Shown here one piece after another: positions 34,842 through 44,265 of a DNA stretch of 49,223 nucleotides (the first letter of the stretch is position 1; every line of letters begins with the position of its first letter). This stretch comes from Thermomicrobiaceae bacterium (GTDB lineage: Bacteria; Chloroflexota; Chloroflexia; Thermomicrobiales; Thermomicrobiaceae), in NCBI GenBank assembly GCA_014874455.1, contig JADBJL010000049.1:1-49223 (forward strand), in the 5' to 3' direction. The position numbers and the translations under genes were made by a program. A model generated the notes under the pieces. The model was not told the DNA's origin and searched no databases. It worked only from the letters and a program-made list of their open reading frames with translations.

Positions 34842-35147
34842 CCCAGCCGCCCGGTAGCTTAGCGGGCCTCTCGCCTTCGGCCTGTCCGGGTCGCGCTCCG
34901 CCAAGCGGCGTCTTCCCACCGACCCGCAACTCCGTGGCCGGCCCAGTGGAGGGCCGGCCAGCACGTGGCCCGGCGCTCGAGCGTCACACTGAGTCTCAGC
35001 AACCCAATACTGTGCTTTATGTCAAGGTTCACCGCGCTGCGCGCAACCGTGAGCCGGCCGGGCCGCGGTCGCGCGGTTCATGCTCCTCGCCCGGCTGCGC
35101 TAGGATTGGGACAGCCTGAAAGGCACCGGCACCGGCAGGAGATCGCC
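34842..35147 (+). other. Gene-free gap with hairpin terminator before formate dehydrogenase
   Basis: The gap holds a perfect 10-bp stem TGGCCGGCCC / GGGCCGGCCA (34935-34960, loop AGTGGA), probably ending the antiporter operon, and the ribosome-binding site CAGGAG of the next gene. I found no convincing promoter and no tRNA (in particular no selC). Confidence 0.55.
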
Positions 35148-38100
35148 ATGGGTATCAAGGAGCGGCTCAGGACGCACGTCGGACGCGTTCCGAACCCGAT
35201 GAGCGAAGCCACCAGGCAGGCGCACGCCCGGATACGCGGCGCCGAGGCCACCGTGAGCGTCTGCCCCTACTGCGCGGTAGGCTGCTCCCAGCTCATCTAC
35301 ACCAAGGACGGCCGCATCATCGACATCGAGGGCAACTACGAGAGCCCGATCAACGGCGGCACGCTCTGCCCCAAGGGCGCGGCGACCTACGGGCTGCTGA
35401 CCAGCCCGCTCCGCGAGACCAAGGTCAAGTACCGCGCCCCCTACAGCGACCACTGGGAAGAGCGCTCGCTCGACTGGGCCATGGAGCGGATCGCCCAGCT
35501 CGTCAAGCAGACGCGCGACGCGACCTACGAGGAGACCGACGAGCACGGGGTGCCGGTCAACCGCACGCTGGGCATCGGCCACCTGGGCGGAGCGACCCTC
35601 GACAACGAGGAGAACTACCTGATCAAGAAGCTCTGGACGGCCGGCCTCGGTATCGTGGCGGTCGAGAACCAGGCCCGTATATGACACTCCAGCACGGTGC
35701 CCGGTCTGGGCGCTCGGCTCGGTCGCGGCGGCGCGACCACCACCCAGCAGAGCCTGGCCGATAGCGACTGCATCGTCATCATGGGCTCCAATATGGCCGA
35801 GAACCACCCGGTCGGCTTCCGCTTCGTGCTCAAGGCCAAGATCAGGGGAGCGACCATCATCCACATCGACCCGCGCTTCTCCCGCACCTCGGCTCTGGCC
35901 GACATCCACGTGCCGCTGCGGCCGGGAACCGACCTGGCGGTGCTCGGCGGGATCATCAACTACGTGCTCAACAGCGATCGCTGGAACAGCGATCCCTTCT
36001 TCAAGGAGTACGTCACCCACTATACCAACGCGCCGCTCATCGTGAGCGAGGAGTTCAAGGACACCGAGGAGCTCGAGGGGCTCTTCTCCGGTTACGACCC
36101 GGAGCGGCGGCGCTATGACACCGAGACCTGGCAGTTCGCCGGCCAGCGCGGGCTGGCCGGCCCAGGCTGGCGCCCCCACGCGGGATCAGAGCCCAGCCGC
36201 CACGCGACCGGCCAGACCAGCGAGGAAGGGCAAGCCGTCACCAGCGACTACGGCTCCGGCCTCAGCCACCGGGCGGAGGAGGCCGAGCAGGATCACGGCC
36301 AGACCGCCGAGCCCCCCAGCGCGCAGGTCGTGCCGCACGCGCCGCCAGTCGACATGACCCTGCAGCATCCGAACTGCGTCTTCCAGATCGTCAAGCGTCA
36401 CTTCGCCCGCTACACGCCGGAGCTGGTCGAGCAGATCTCCGGCGTGCCGCGCGACCTCCTGATCACGGTCGCCGAGACGCTGCTCCAGAACTCCGGCCGC
36501 GACCGTACCAGCGCCTTCTGCTACGCGGTCGCCTGGACCCAGCACACCATCGGCACGCAGATCATCAGTTGCTGCGCGCTGCTCCAGCTCCTGCTCGGCA
36601 ACATCGGCCGGCCGGGCGGCGGCATCCTGGCTCTGCGCGGTCATTCGAGCATCCAGGGCAGCACCGATATCCCCACGCTCTACAACCTGCTGCCCGGCTA
36701 CCTGCCGATGCCGAGCACCCAGGCGGGGCATCGCTCGCTCGGCGAGTACCTGGCGGCGGAGCAGCCCCCGACCGGGATGTGGTTCAACCTGCCCCGGTTC
36801 ATGGTGAGCCTGCTCAAGGCCTGGTACGGCGACGCCGCCACCCCGGAGAACGACTTCGCCTACGAGCTCCTGCCCAAGATCTCGGGCGACTACTCTTTCG
36901 AAGCGATGATCCCGATGATGGCCGACGGGGTGATGAAGGGGCTCTTCTGCCTGGGTCAGAACCCTGCCGTCGGTGGGCAGAACGCCGTGCTGGTACGCAA
37001 GGCGCTGGCCAACCTCGACTGGCTGGTGGTGCGCGACGCCTACGAGATCGAGACGGCGGCCTTCTGGTACGACTCGCCGGAGGTGCGGCGCGGCGAGCTG
37101 CGGCCGGAGCAGATCAAGACCGAGGTCTTCTTCCTCCCGGCCGCGCTGCCCGGCGAGAAGGAAGGCTCCTTCACCAACACCCAGCGGCTCGTCCAGTGGC
37201 ACGACAAGGCGGTCGACCCGCCCGGCGACTGCCGCTCCGAGCCCTGGTTCCTCTACCACCTCGGCAAGCGGCTCAAGGAGCTGTACCAGGACGACGACAC
37301 GCCCAGGGGCCGGCAGATTAGGGCGCTGACCTGGGACTACCCCACCAAGGGGCCCCATGGTGAGCCGGACCTCGAGGCGGTGCTCAAGGAGGTCAACGGC
37401 TTCACCGTCGCCGACGGCAAGCCGGTCAGTAGCTTCCGCGAGCTCAAGGACGACGGCTCCACCGCCTGCGGCTGCTGGATCTACTCGGGCATCATGCCCG
37501 AGGAGGGCTACAACCGCGCCCGCAACCGCAAGGGCGACGATAGGGCCTCGCTCGAGTGGGGCTTCTCCTGGCCGAACAACGTGCGCATCCTCTACAACCG
37601 CGCCTCGGCCGACCCGCAGGGGCGACCCTGGAGCGAGCGGAAGCGGTGGGTCTGGTGGAACCCGGAGCAAGGCCGCTGGACAGGCTACGACGTGCCGGAC
37701 TTCCCCGTCGACAAGCCGCCCGATTACCAGCCGCCGGAGGGCGCCCGCGGGCTCGACGCCCATGCCGGCGACAAGCCGTTCGTCATGCTTCCCGACGGGC
37801 GCGGTCGCCTCTTCGTGCCCTCCGGGCTGCTCGACGGCCCGCTGCCGACACACTACGAGCCCTGGGAGTCGCCGGTCGGCAACCTCCTCTATCCGAAGAC
37901 GCCGCGCAGTCCGGTCGCTCCCATCTTCGAGCGCCCGGACAACCCATACCACGAGATCGGCGACCCCCGCTTCCCGTACGTTATCACCACGTACCGGCTG
38001 ACCGAGCACCACACCGCTGGCGGCATGAGCCGTACGGTTCCCTGGTTGGCCGAGCTGCAGCCCGAGGGGTTCGTCGAGATCAGCCCGGAGCTGGCCGCCG

Positions 38101-38390
38101 AGCTGGGCATCGCCAACGGCGACTGGGTCGTGGTCTCGACGCTGCGCGGCGAGGCGGAAGCCCGCGCGCTGGTCACCGACCGGATCCAGCCGCTAGTCGT
38201 CCACGGCCGCACGGTGCACCAGATTGGCATGCCCTGGCACTTCGGCTACAAGGGGTACGCGCAGGGCGGGATCGCGAACAACCTCTCGGCGCTGATCGAA
38301 GACCCCAACTCGCGCATCCACGAGGCCAAGGCGTTCACCTGCAACCTGCGCAAGGGCCGCATCGCCCGGGAAGGAGAGCGCCCGCTATGA
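35148..38390 (+). CDS. fdnG: Selenocysteine formate dehydrogenase catalytic subunit, FdnG-like (1080 aa)
   Basis: A molybdenum/tungsten bis-MGD enzyme that oxidises formate to CO2. The N-terminal [4Fe-4S] motif uses Cys39, Cys42, Cys46 and Cys74. TGA at 35682-35684 (residue 179) stands exactly where FdnG/FdoG have selenocysteine: E-N-Q-A-R-I before it and H-S-S-T-V after it, and the frame continues unbroken for another 901 codons (G-R-G-G-A-T, H-P-V-G-F-R-F). A bacterial SECIS hairpin follows at 35697-35713. A Pro/Gln/Ser-rich insertion of about 60 residues (about 330-401) has no counterpart in E. coli FdnG. No twin-arginine signal is visible, so the enzyme is probably cytoplasmic. ATG at 35148 follows AGGAG. 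Read conventionally the gene would wrongly appear as two. Confidence 0.93.
35682..35713 (+). promoter_or_regulatory. Selenocysteine codon and bacterial SECIS element
   Basis: After TGA, 18 bases lead to the apical loop GGTCT (35703-35707), closed by GTGCCC (35697-35702) and GGGCGC (35708-35713; one G-U pair). In E. coli fdhF the same GGUCU loop begins at the same 18-base distance after UGA, so this looks like a canonical SelB-binding element. Confidence 0.85.
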
Positions 38391-39235
38391 CCGCGAGGGG
38401 ATCCCAGGGCAACGGCCGCGCCAGCACCACGGGAGCCCGGCCAGGGGCGCTCGGCTTCCTGACCGACACCACGCTATGCATCGGCTGCAAGGCCTGCGAG
38501 GTGGCCTGCAAGCAGTGGAACCAGCTCCCGATGGACGACTTCGGGTTCACCGGCTACAGCTACGACAATACCGGCGACCTGGGGGCCACCACCTGGCGAC
38601 ACGTGGCCTTCATCGAGCGGGTGGGCGACCGCGAGGGTCGCCGGCCCACCCGGCTCAAGGCCTTCCAGAGCAACTGGCTGATGCTGAGCGACGTCTGCAA
38701 GCACTGCGTCTACGCCGGCTGCCTGGAGGCCTGCCCCACCGGGGCCATCATCCGGACGGAGTTCGACACTGTCGTCATCCAGCAGGACATCTGCAACGGC
38801 TGCGGCTACTGCATCCCAGCCTGCCCCTTCGGGGTGCCGGCGCTCAGCCTCACCGATGGCAAGGCGCACAAGTGCACGCTCTGCTACGACCGCCTCAAGG
38901 ACGGGCTGGAGCCGGCCTGCGCCAAGGCCTGCCCGACCGACTCCATCCAGTTCGGCCCGGTGGAGCAGCTCATGGAGCGCGCCAAGCGGCGCGTGGCCGA
39001 TCTCCACGCGCAGGGCGTGACCGAGGCCTATATCTACGGCGACCGGGAGATCGGCGGCACTGGCGGCATCGAGGGGCTGAACGCCTTCTTCATCCTGACC
39101 GCGCCGCCGGAGGTCTACAACCTGCCGGCCCAGCCGGAGCTGCCGCAGCGCAAGGTGCTGCCGGCCTTCCTGAGCACGGCGGCGGCCGCGCTCGGGCTGG
39201 GGCTGGCCGCGCTGCTCTCGCTGCGACGGCGGTGA
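38387..39235 (+). CDS. Formate dehydrogenase iron-sulfur subunit (282 aa)
   Basis: An FdnH/FdoH-like electron-transfer subunit with four [4Fe-4S] cluster motifs: C-I-G-C-K-A-C-E-V-A-C, C-K-H-C-V-Y-A-G-C-L-E-A-C-P, C-N-G-C-G-Y-C-I-P-A-C-P and C-T-L-C-Y...C-A-K-A-C-P. A C-terminal hydrophobic helix ending in R-R-R would anchor it. The ATG overlaps the stop of the catalytic-subunit gene (ATGA), so translation is coupled. It passes electrons from the catalytic subunit to the NrfD-type membrane subunit. Confidence 0.94.
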   Translation: MTARGSQGNGRASTTGARPGALGFLTDTTLCIGCKACEVACKQWNQLPMDDFGFTGYSYDNTGDLGATTWRHVAFIERVGDREGRRPTRLKAFQSNWLMLSDVCKHCVYAGCLEACPTGAIIRTEFDTVVIQQDICNGCGYCIPACPFGVPALSLTDGKAHKCTLCYDRLKDGLEPACAKACPTDSIQFGPVEQLMERAKRRVADLHAQGVTEAYIYGDREIGGTGGIEGLNAFFILTAPPEVYNLPAQPELPQRKVLPAFLSTAAAALGLGLAALLSLRRR

Positions 39236-39266
39236 CGCGCGGATCAGGGCACAGGGAGCGAGCGAG

Positions 39267-40277
39267 ATGAGCATGGGCTACCAGCGGCGATGGGAGACCC
39301 GGCGACAGGCCGGGCGCTCGGCCGCGGACGAGGCGCGCGACAGCTACTACGGTCTCCCGGCCATCCACAAGCCGCACTGGAAGTGGTCGATCGCCCTCTA
39401 CTTCTTTCTGGGCGGGATCTCGGGCGCAAGCTACGTGGTGGCCGCGCTCGCCCGGCTCTTCGGCGGGCCGGAGATGCGGCCGGTCGCGCGTGCCGGGCGC
39501 TACCTCTCCTTCCTGACCGTGATCCCGTGCCCGCTGCTGCTGATCTACGACCTGGGGCGGCCGGAGCGCTTCCACCACATGTTGCGAGTCCTCAAGCTGC
39601 GCTCGCCGATGTCGCTCGGCGCCTGGGGGTTGCTCGCCTTCAGCCTGTTCTCGGGCCTCAGCGCGCTGACCCAGGCGGCCCAGGACGGGCTCAACGGCCG
39701 GCGCGGGACGGCGTGGCTGCTCCGGGCCATGCCGGATCGGCTCATCGGCCTGCTCGGCAGCGGGCCGGCCTTCTTCCTCAGCGGCTACACCGGCGTGCTC
39801 TTGGCCGCGACCGCCGTCCCGCTCTGGACGAAGAACTTCCTGCTCCTGGGGCCGCTCTTCCTCAGCTCCGCGCTCTCGAACGCCGTGGCGGCGCTCTTCC
39901 TGTTACTGACCGCCACACGGCAGGCCGGCAGCCAGGCTCTCGAGCGGCTGGAACGGCTCGACCGCCTGGCGCTCCTGGCGGAGCTGGCGCTGCTGCTCGG
40001 CCTTCGGGCCAACAGCGGCCCGGTGATCGGCCGGCCGCTCGACGAGGGTCGCCTGGGCCTGGCGTTCCGCGGCGTGCTGGGGGCCGGCGTGGTAGCGCCG
40101 CTCCTGCTCCAGGCGCTCGCTCGCGGGCGCCACGGCACGAGTGCCCAGGCGCTGCGGCTGCTGGCCGGGCTGCTGGTGCTGGCCGGCGGCTTCCTGCTTC
40201 GCTGCGTGATGGTCTTCGCCGGCCACCGCTCGGCCGACGACCCGCACGCCACCTTCGAGCTGGCCCGCAAGCGATAG
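39267..40277 (+). CDS. nrfD: NrfD/PsrC-type membrane subunit of formate dehydrogenase (336 aa)
   Basis: A haem-free polytopic quinone-interacting subunit. H-W-K-W-S-I-A-L-Y-F-F-L-G-G-I-S-G-A-S-Y is the family's first-helix signature, followed by D-L-G-R-P-E-R-F-H-H-M-L and R-S-P-M-S-L-G-A-W. Roughly eight to nine helices are predicted. E. coli FDH-N uses cytochrome b FdnI here instead, so electrons probably reach the quinone pool without haem b. The start is ATG at 39267, 31 bases after the Fe-S subunit gene. Confidence 0.92.
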   Translation: MSMGYQRRWETRRQAGRSAADEARDSYYGLPAIHKPHWKWSIALYFFLGGISGASYVVAALARLFGGPEMRPVARAGRYLSFLTVIPCPLLLIYDLGRPERFHHMLRVLKLRSPMSLGAWGLLAFSLFSGLSALTQAAQDGLNGRRGTAWLLRAMPDRLIGLLGSGPAFFLSGYTGVLLAATAVPLWTKNFLLLGPLFLSSALSNAVAALFLLLTATRQAGSQALERLERLDRLALLAELALLLGLRANSGPVIGRPLDEGRLGLAFRGVLGAGVVAPLLLQALARGRHGTSAQALRLLAGLLVLAGGFLLRCVMVFAGHRSADDPHATFELARKR

Positions 40278-40454
40278 CAGGGCAGTCCCCTCGCGTCGAG
40301 CTGGCCTCGGCTTCGCCTTCCATTCCCCCTCACAGGGATACGCACGCCCACGTGGAGGGCTGCGACACTCCGGTAGGTGATCACCGTCGGTCGCCGATCG
40401 CGCTGGCGGGACGAGGGCCGGCCACGCTCGCCGGCTTCGCCCGCTGCTGGGCGC

Positions 40455-40483
40455 TTGACGATCGAGCCGAGTCGAGCTAGTAT
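40455..40483 (+). promoter_or_regulatory. Promoter of the metal-resistance operon
   Basis: TTGACG (40455-40460), 17 bases, TAGTAT (40478-40483). The -10 box overlaps the palindromic operator, the usual layout for ArsR-family repression. Confidence 0.7.
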
Positions 40484-40501
40484 ATCAGCACGTGCTGATA
40501 T
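40482..40501. promoter_or_regulatory. Perfect 20-bp ArsR-type operator
   Basis: ATATCAGCAC-GTGCTGATAT is a perfect palindrome covering the promoter -10 and start region, 25 bases before the regulator's start codon. It is the likely autoregulatory site of the CmtR-like repressor. Confidence 0.75.
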
Positions 40502-40525
40502 GTTCGATCGAGGAGACAGTGCTTC

Positions 40526-40909
40526 ATGCTGCTGCAAGCCAACCCGCGAGCGATCAGCCTCAAGGCGAAGCTCTTCCGCGGCTTCGCCGACCCCTCCCGG
40601 CTGGCCATCGTCGAGGCGCTGCGGCGCGGCCCGATGACGGTAGGCGAGATCGCCGAGGCCACCGGCCTCAGCCAGTCGAACGCGTCCAACCACCTGCGCT
40701 GTCTGTGGGACTGCGGGCTGGTCGACCGCGAGCAGGAGGGCCGCTTCGTCCGTTACCGGCTCAGCGACCGTCGCATCGACACCCTGCTGGCGCTGGCCGA
40801 TCAACTGCTGGCCGACGTCGCCAGCGGTGTCTACGCGTGCACCCGTTACGAGCTGCCAGCGAGCCAGCAAGCGCCTGCTGGATCGGCGAGCGACGCCGCC
40901 AGCGCGTGA
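40526..40909 (+). CDS. ArsR-family metal sensor, CmtR-like (127 aa)
   Basis: A winged-helix repressor with the recognition helix G-L-S-Q-S-N-A-S-N-H-L-R-C-L. Three cysteines, Cys59 and Cys63 (R-C-L-W-D-C-G) and Cys105 near the C-terminus, lie where Mycobacterium tuberculosis CmtR has its Cd/Pb ligands (57, 61, 102), so Cd(II)/Pb(II) or a related thiophilic ion is the probable inducer. ATG at 40526 follows AGGAG. It is divergent from nothing and precedes the ATPase gene by 58 bases in one operon. Confidence 0.9.
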   Translation: MLLQANPRAISLKAKLFRGFADPSRLAIVEALRRGPMTVGEIAEATGLSQSNASNHLRCLWDCGLVDREQEGRFVRYRLSDRRIDTLLALADQLLADVASGVYACTRYELPASQQAPAGSASDAASA

Positions 40910-40967
40910 GGGCTCGCCGCGGGCAGAGAAGGGGGTGATCGTCAGCCACCATGCTGGAGGTGCACCG

Positions 40968-43052
40968 ATGAGTCAACTGAAGCAGGCTACCGAGACGGTC
41001 GAGCTCCCTGTCCTCGGGATGGACTGCGCCGAGTGCGCCCTCCACGTGGAGCGCGCCATCGCCAGTGTGCCGGGGGTGCGGAGCGCCCGGGTGCTGCTGG
41101 CCGCCGAGCGCGCGCTCGTCGAGTACGACCCGGCGCGGGCCGACCTCGACGCCATCCGCGAGGCGGTGCGCCGCTCCGGCTACGACGTGGCTGAGGATGT
41201 CGCTGGCACATCCAGAGCCTACACCCGCTCGATCCTCGCTCTCCTCGGATTCGTCTTCGGCGCGGTGCTGCTCGTGGTCGTGCTCGGCGAGTGGCTGGGC
41301 CTGCTGGAAGCGGTCACCGATCGCGTCCCCTGGCCGCTGTGGCTGGCGGCCATCCTGGCCGGCGGCTGGCCGGTCTTCCGCAACGTCGCGCGCGCCGCGC
41401 TGCGCCGCCGGGTCGTCGCTCACACGCTCATGACGCTCGGCCTGGTGGCCGCCATCGCGGTCGGCGAGTGGGCGGCAGCGGCCGTCATCGTCTTCTTCAT
41501 GCGGATCGGCGACTTCGTGGAGCGCTTCACGACCGAGCGGGCCCGCCGAGCGGTCGGCGAGCTGGCCCGGCTGGCGCCGCAGACCGCGCGGGTCGAGCGC
41601 GAGGGCGCGGAGACGGTCGTGCCGGCGACTGAAGTCCGGTCTGGCGAGGTCGTCGTCGTCCGGCCCGGCGAGGCCGTCCCGGTGGACGGCGAGGTGATCG
41701 AGGGGGCAGCCACGGTCGACCAGTCGGCGGTGACCGGCGAGTCGATGCCGGTCGAGGTCGGGCCCGGCTCGCGGGTATTCGCCGCCTCGCTCGTCCGCCT
41801 CGGCTACCTGCGGGCCCGGGCCACGGCGGTGGGGCCGGACTCGACCTTCGGTCGGGTGATCCGGCTGATCGAGGAAGCCGAGGCCCAGCGCGGGCCGGTG
41901 CAGCGCGCAGCCGACCGGTTCTCCGCCTACTACCTGCCAGTGGTGGTGGCTCTCGCGGCGCTCACGCTGTTGCTGCGCCGCGATCCGCTGGCGACTGCCG
42001 CCGTGCTGGTGGTGGCCTGCTCCTGCTCCTTCGCCCTGGCCACGCCGATCGCGATGCTGGCCTCGATCGGCTCGGCGGCGCGCCGGGGGCTGCTGGTCAA
42101 GGGCGGCCGCTTTCTGGAGACGCTGGCCCGCGCTGACGTGCTGCTGATCGACAAGACCGGCACGCTCACCCTGGGCCGGCCCGAGGTGACCGCCGTCGTC
42201 CCGCTCGACGGCGCGAGCGAAGGCGAAGTCCTCGCGCTGGCCGCCTCGGCCGAGCGGTACTCCGAGCACCCGCTGGCCGAGGCGATCCGCCGGGCAGCCG
42301 AGGCACGTGGCCTGAGCGTCGCGACCCCCGAGCGGTTCGAGGCGCTCCCAGGGCTGGGCGTCCGCGCTCAGCTCAACGGGCATGAGGTGACGGTGGGCCG
42401 CCCGGCGCTGGCCGCGTCGGACGGGCTCCAGGCGCACGCGTCTCGTCTGGAGGCGGAGGGGAAGACCGTGATCGCCGTCTCCCGCGACGGCAGGCCAGTC
42501 GGCCTGCTGGCGGTCGCCGACACGCCGCGCACCGGCCTCGCCGAGTCGCTGGAAGCGCTCCGCCGGCTGGGGGTGCGACAGATCGAGCTGTTGACCGGCG
42601 ATAACGAGCATGCGGCTGCTGCGCTCGCCGACCGGCTCGGGATCTCCTGGCGGGCGAACCTGCTGCCGGAGGACAAGATCGCGGTCGTCCGGCGCTACCA
42701 GGAGCAGGGCCATGTGGTGGTGATGGTCGGCGACGGCATCAACGACGCGCCAGCGCTGGCCCAGGCCGACGTCGGGATCGCCATGGGCGCGGTCGGCACC
42801 GCGGTCGCGGTCGAGGCGGCGCACGTGGTGCTGCTGCGAGAGGACTGGGCCCTGGTGCCGCAGCTCTTCCGGCTGGCCCGGCGAGGGATGCGCACGGTCT
42901 GGCTGAACCTGGGGTTCACCGTGGCCTACAACCTGGCCGGGCTGACGCTGGCCGCGCTCGGCCTGCTGCCGCCAGCGCTGGCCGCCGCGGCGCAGTCGCT
43001 CCCTGACCTGTTCATCCTCGGCAACTCCTCCCGCCTGCTGCGCCGGGGCTAG
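40968..43052 (+). CDS. P1B-type heavy-metal ATPase with C-S-C transport motif (694 aa)
   Basis: The N-terminal heavy-metal-associated domain has G-M-D-C-A-E-C (Cys20, Cys23). The catalytic core is complete: T-G-E-S actuator motif, D-K-T-G-T (phosphorylated Asp395), the S-E-H-P nucleotide-binding dipeptide and G-D-G-I-N-D-A-P. The helix-6 metal motif is C-S-C (351-353) followed by F-A-L-A-T-P, not the usual C-P-C. With a CmtR-like sensor upstream, export of Cd, Pb or Zn is likely, but the proline replacement makes the specificity uncertain. ATG at 40968 follows GGAGG. Confidence 0.92.
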   Translation: MSQLKQATETVELPVLGMDCAECALHVERAIASVPGVRSARVLLAAERALVEYDPARADLDAIREAVRRSGYDVAEDVAGTSRAYTRSILALLGFVFGAVLLVVVLGEWLGLLEAVTDRVPWPLWLAAILAGGWPVFRNVARAALRRRVVAHTLMTLGLVAAIAVGEWAAAAVIVFFMRIGDFVERFTTERARRAVGELARLAPQTARVEREGAETVVPATEVRSGEVVVVRPGEAVPVDGEVIEGAATVDQSAVTGESMPVEVGPGSRVFAASLVRLGYLRARATAVGPDSTFGRVIRLIEEAEAQRGPVQRAADRFSAYYLPVVVALAALTLLLRRDPLATAAVLVVACSCSFALATPIAMLASIGSAARRGLLVKGGRFLETLARADVLLIDKTGTLTLGRPEVTAVVPLDGASEGEVLALAASAERYSEHPLAEAIRRAAEARGLSVATPERFEALPGLGVRAQLNGHEVTVGRPALAASDGLQAHASRLEAEGKTVIAVSRDGRPVGLLAVADTPRTGLAESLEALRRLGVRQIELLTGDNEHAAAALADRLGISWRANLLPEDKIAVVRRYQEQGHVVVMVGDGINDAPALAQADVGIAMGAVGTAVAVEAAHVVLLREDWALVPQLFRLARRGMRTVWLNLGFTVAYNLAGLTLAALGLLPPALAAAAQSLPDLFILGNSSRLLRRG

Positions 43053-43145
43053 CCCACACCCCGACCCTTGTGTGAAGTTCGGAGATGGCGGTAGGGGGAG
43101 AACTGCCGCCCAGCGGCGTGGTGGGCGGGCAGCGGATCTTCTGTA

Positions 43146-43303
43146 GGGACGACCGGCCGGCCGCCACTACACAATGGTAGGGTCGAATGGTCATTCACCC
43201 CTACCGTCCCACAGGCCGGGTGTGGGCTGCCCTCGCCCTCGTGCCCTCTCCCGCATCGTGCGGAAGAGGGGGTGGCGAAGCCGGAGAGGGGAGAAGGCTG
43301 GTG
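43146..43303. repeat. Intergenic hairpin repeat, copy 1
   Basis: The block GACCGGCCGGCCGCC...ACACAATGG leads into an inverted repeat, GGTAGGGTCGAATG (43176-43189) / CATTCACCCCTACC (43192-43205), followed by GTCCCACAGGCCGGGTGTGG and a CTCCCGCATCGTGCGG hairpin. The same order occurs at 48937-49080 with only scattered differences. The pattern resembles REP-like elements mobilised by Y1-type transposases. This copy has mismatches in its main stem. Confidence 0.75.
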
Positions 43304-43341
43304 CGCAAGGCCCCGCTGGGCGAGCGCGTGCTCGTCCCATC

Positions 43342-44262
43342 TCATGGGGTGGTGGTCTCGGTCGGCTCAGGCGACGGCTCGGGCGTAACTGGCGGACTTT
43401 CCTCCGGCATCGAACCCGGAAGGGATTCCACAGTGGGCTCAGGAGTGGGTTCGGCGCCCGGCTCTGTCGCTGGCGGCGATGCCGGCTCGGCCCCGGGAGC
43501 CGAGTCCTCACCTGCCTCCGGCGAGGGCTCGGCGAACGGGGGTTCCCCCACAGGCGGTGTCGCCTCCGGTGTCGGTTGCGGCATCGGCTCTGTCTGTGGT
43601 GTCACCTCCGGTGTCGGCTGCGGTGTCGGCTCCGGCTGGGGTGTCGCTGCGGGCTCCGTAGGCTGCGGCGTTGCCTCGCTACCGGCGGGTGGACTGGTGG
43701 CCACTGGCGCTCCCTCCGAAGTGGTCTGCGCGGGGCCACCTGCTGGCGCGGGAGGGCCGCCGGGGCTGACCAGCATGACGGTATCGGAGCCCTGGAACGG
43801 CCTCCCGTTGGACAGCCGGCCCGAGACGGTGAACGTTGCCGTCGCTGGAGGCGTGACGTCGGCCACCAGGGCGATTACTGCCGCGCGGTCAAATGAGACT
43901 CTCAGGTCGGGCACGCCGTCCCCATCGGCGTCGCCGACCCTGGGCGGCGGGGTGCTGCCCGGCACGACGCCGTTTGCGCAGAAATCGGTGCCCCGGCAAA
44001 GGCGCACCGTGCTCACGACGATGTTCGCCACGTCGTAGCCGGCAGGCAGTTCGATGAAAGCGATCACCGGGTTCCCTTCGGACTTCTTCTCCAGAGCCTC
44101 GGGCTTGATGTCTACGGTGGCGCGCAGCGGCGAGAGGTCGATCTCGGCGCGGAAGCGGAAGACCTGAAGTACGCCGCCGTCGACCTCCAGCACGGCCGCG
44201 GAGGCGGTCAGCGCCGTGAGCACGGCCAGAGGCACGGCCAGCGCGAGGACGAGCCGGGCCAC
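43342..44262 (-). CDS. Secreted TP-rich protein of the SipW-type cassette (306 aa)
   Basis: A signal peptide (about 1-23) is followed by a domain of about 150 residues with I-E-L-P-A-G-Y-D-V, an R-L-C...F-C pair and a calcium-loop-like D-A-D-G-D-G-V-P-D. The last 140 residues are a low-complexity Pro/Thr/Glu tail of the wall-spanning type, without an LPxTG motif or anchoring helix. No named family recognised. GTG at 44262 is three bases after the signal-peptidase stop, with GAGAGGAG as ribosome-binding site, so it is the last gene of the cassette. Confidence 0.75.
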   Translation of the reverse strand: MARLVLALAVPLAVLTALTASAAVLEVDGGVLQVFRFRAEIDLSPLRATVDIKPEALEKKSEGNPVIAFIELPAGYDVANIVVSTVRLCRGTDFCANGVVPGSTPPPRVGDADGDGVPDLRVSFDRAAVIALVADVTPPATATFTVSGRLSNGRPFQGSDTVMLVSPGGPPAPAGGPAQTTSEGAPVATSPPAGSEATPQPTEPAATPQPEPTPQPTPEVTPQTEPMPQPTPEATPPVGEPPFAEPSPEAGEDSAPGAEPASPPATEPGAEPTPEPTVESLPGSMPEESPPVTPEPSPEPTETTTP

Positions 44263-44265
44263 CGC

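Noticed and set aside
34842-35147. Possible tRNA gene (including selC)
   Set aside because: A TAGCTTAGCGG stretch recalls a D-arm, but no matching acceptor stem, anticodon arm or GGTTCGA-type T-loop could be found.
35682-35684. Nonsense mutation or frameshift splitting the formate dehydrogenase
   Set aside because: The stop is TGA at the exact selenocysteine position, the frame is unbroken afterwards and a SECIS hairpin with the right loop and spacing follows.
43146-43303. CRISPR-like repeat
   Set aside because: Only two distant copies exist, there are no regularly spaced units or cas genes, and the structure is a palindromic REP-like element.
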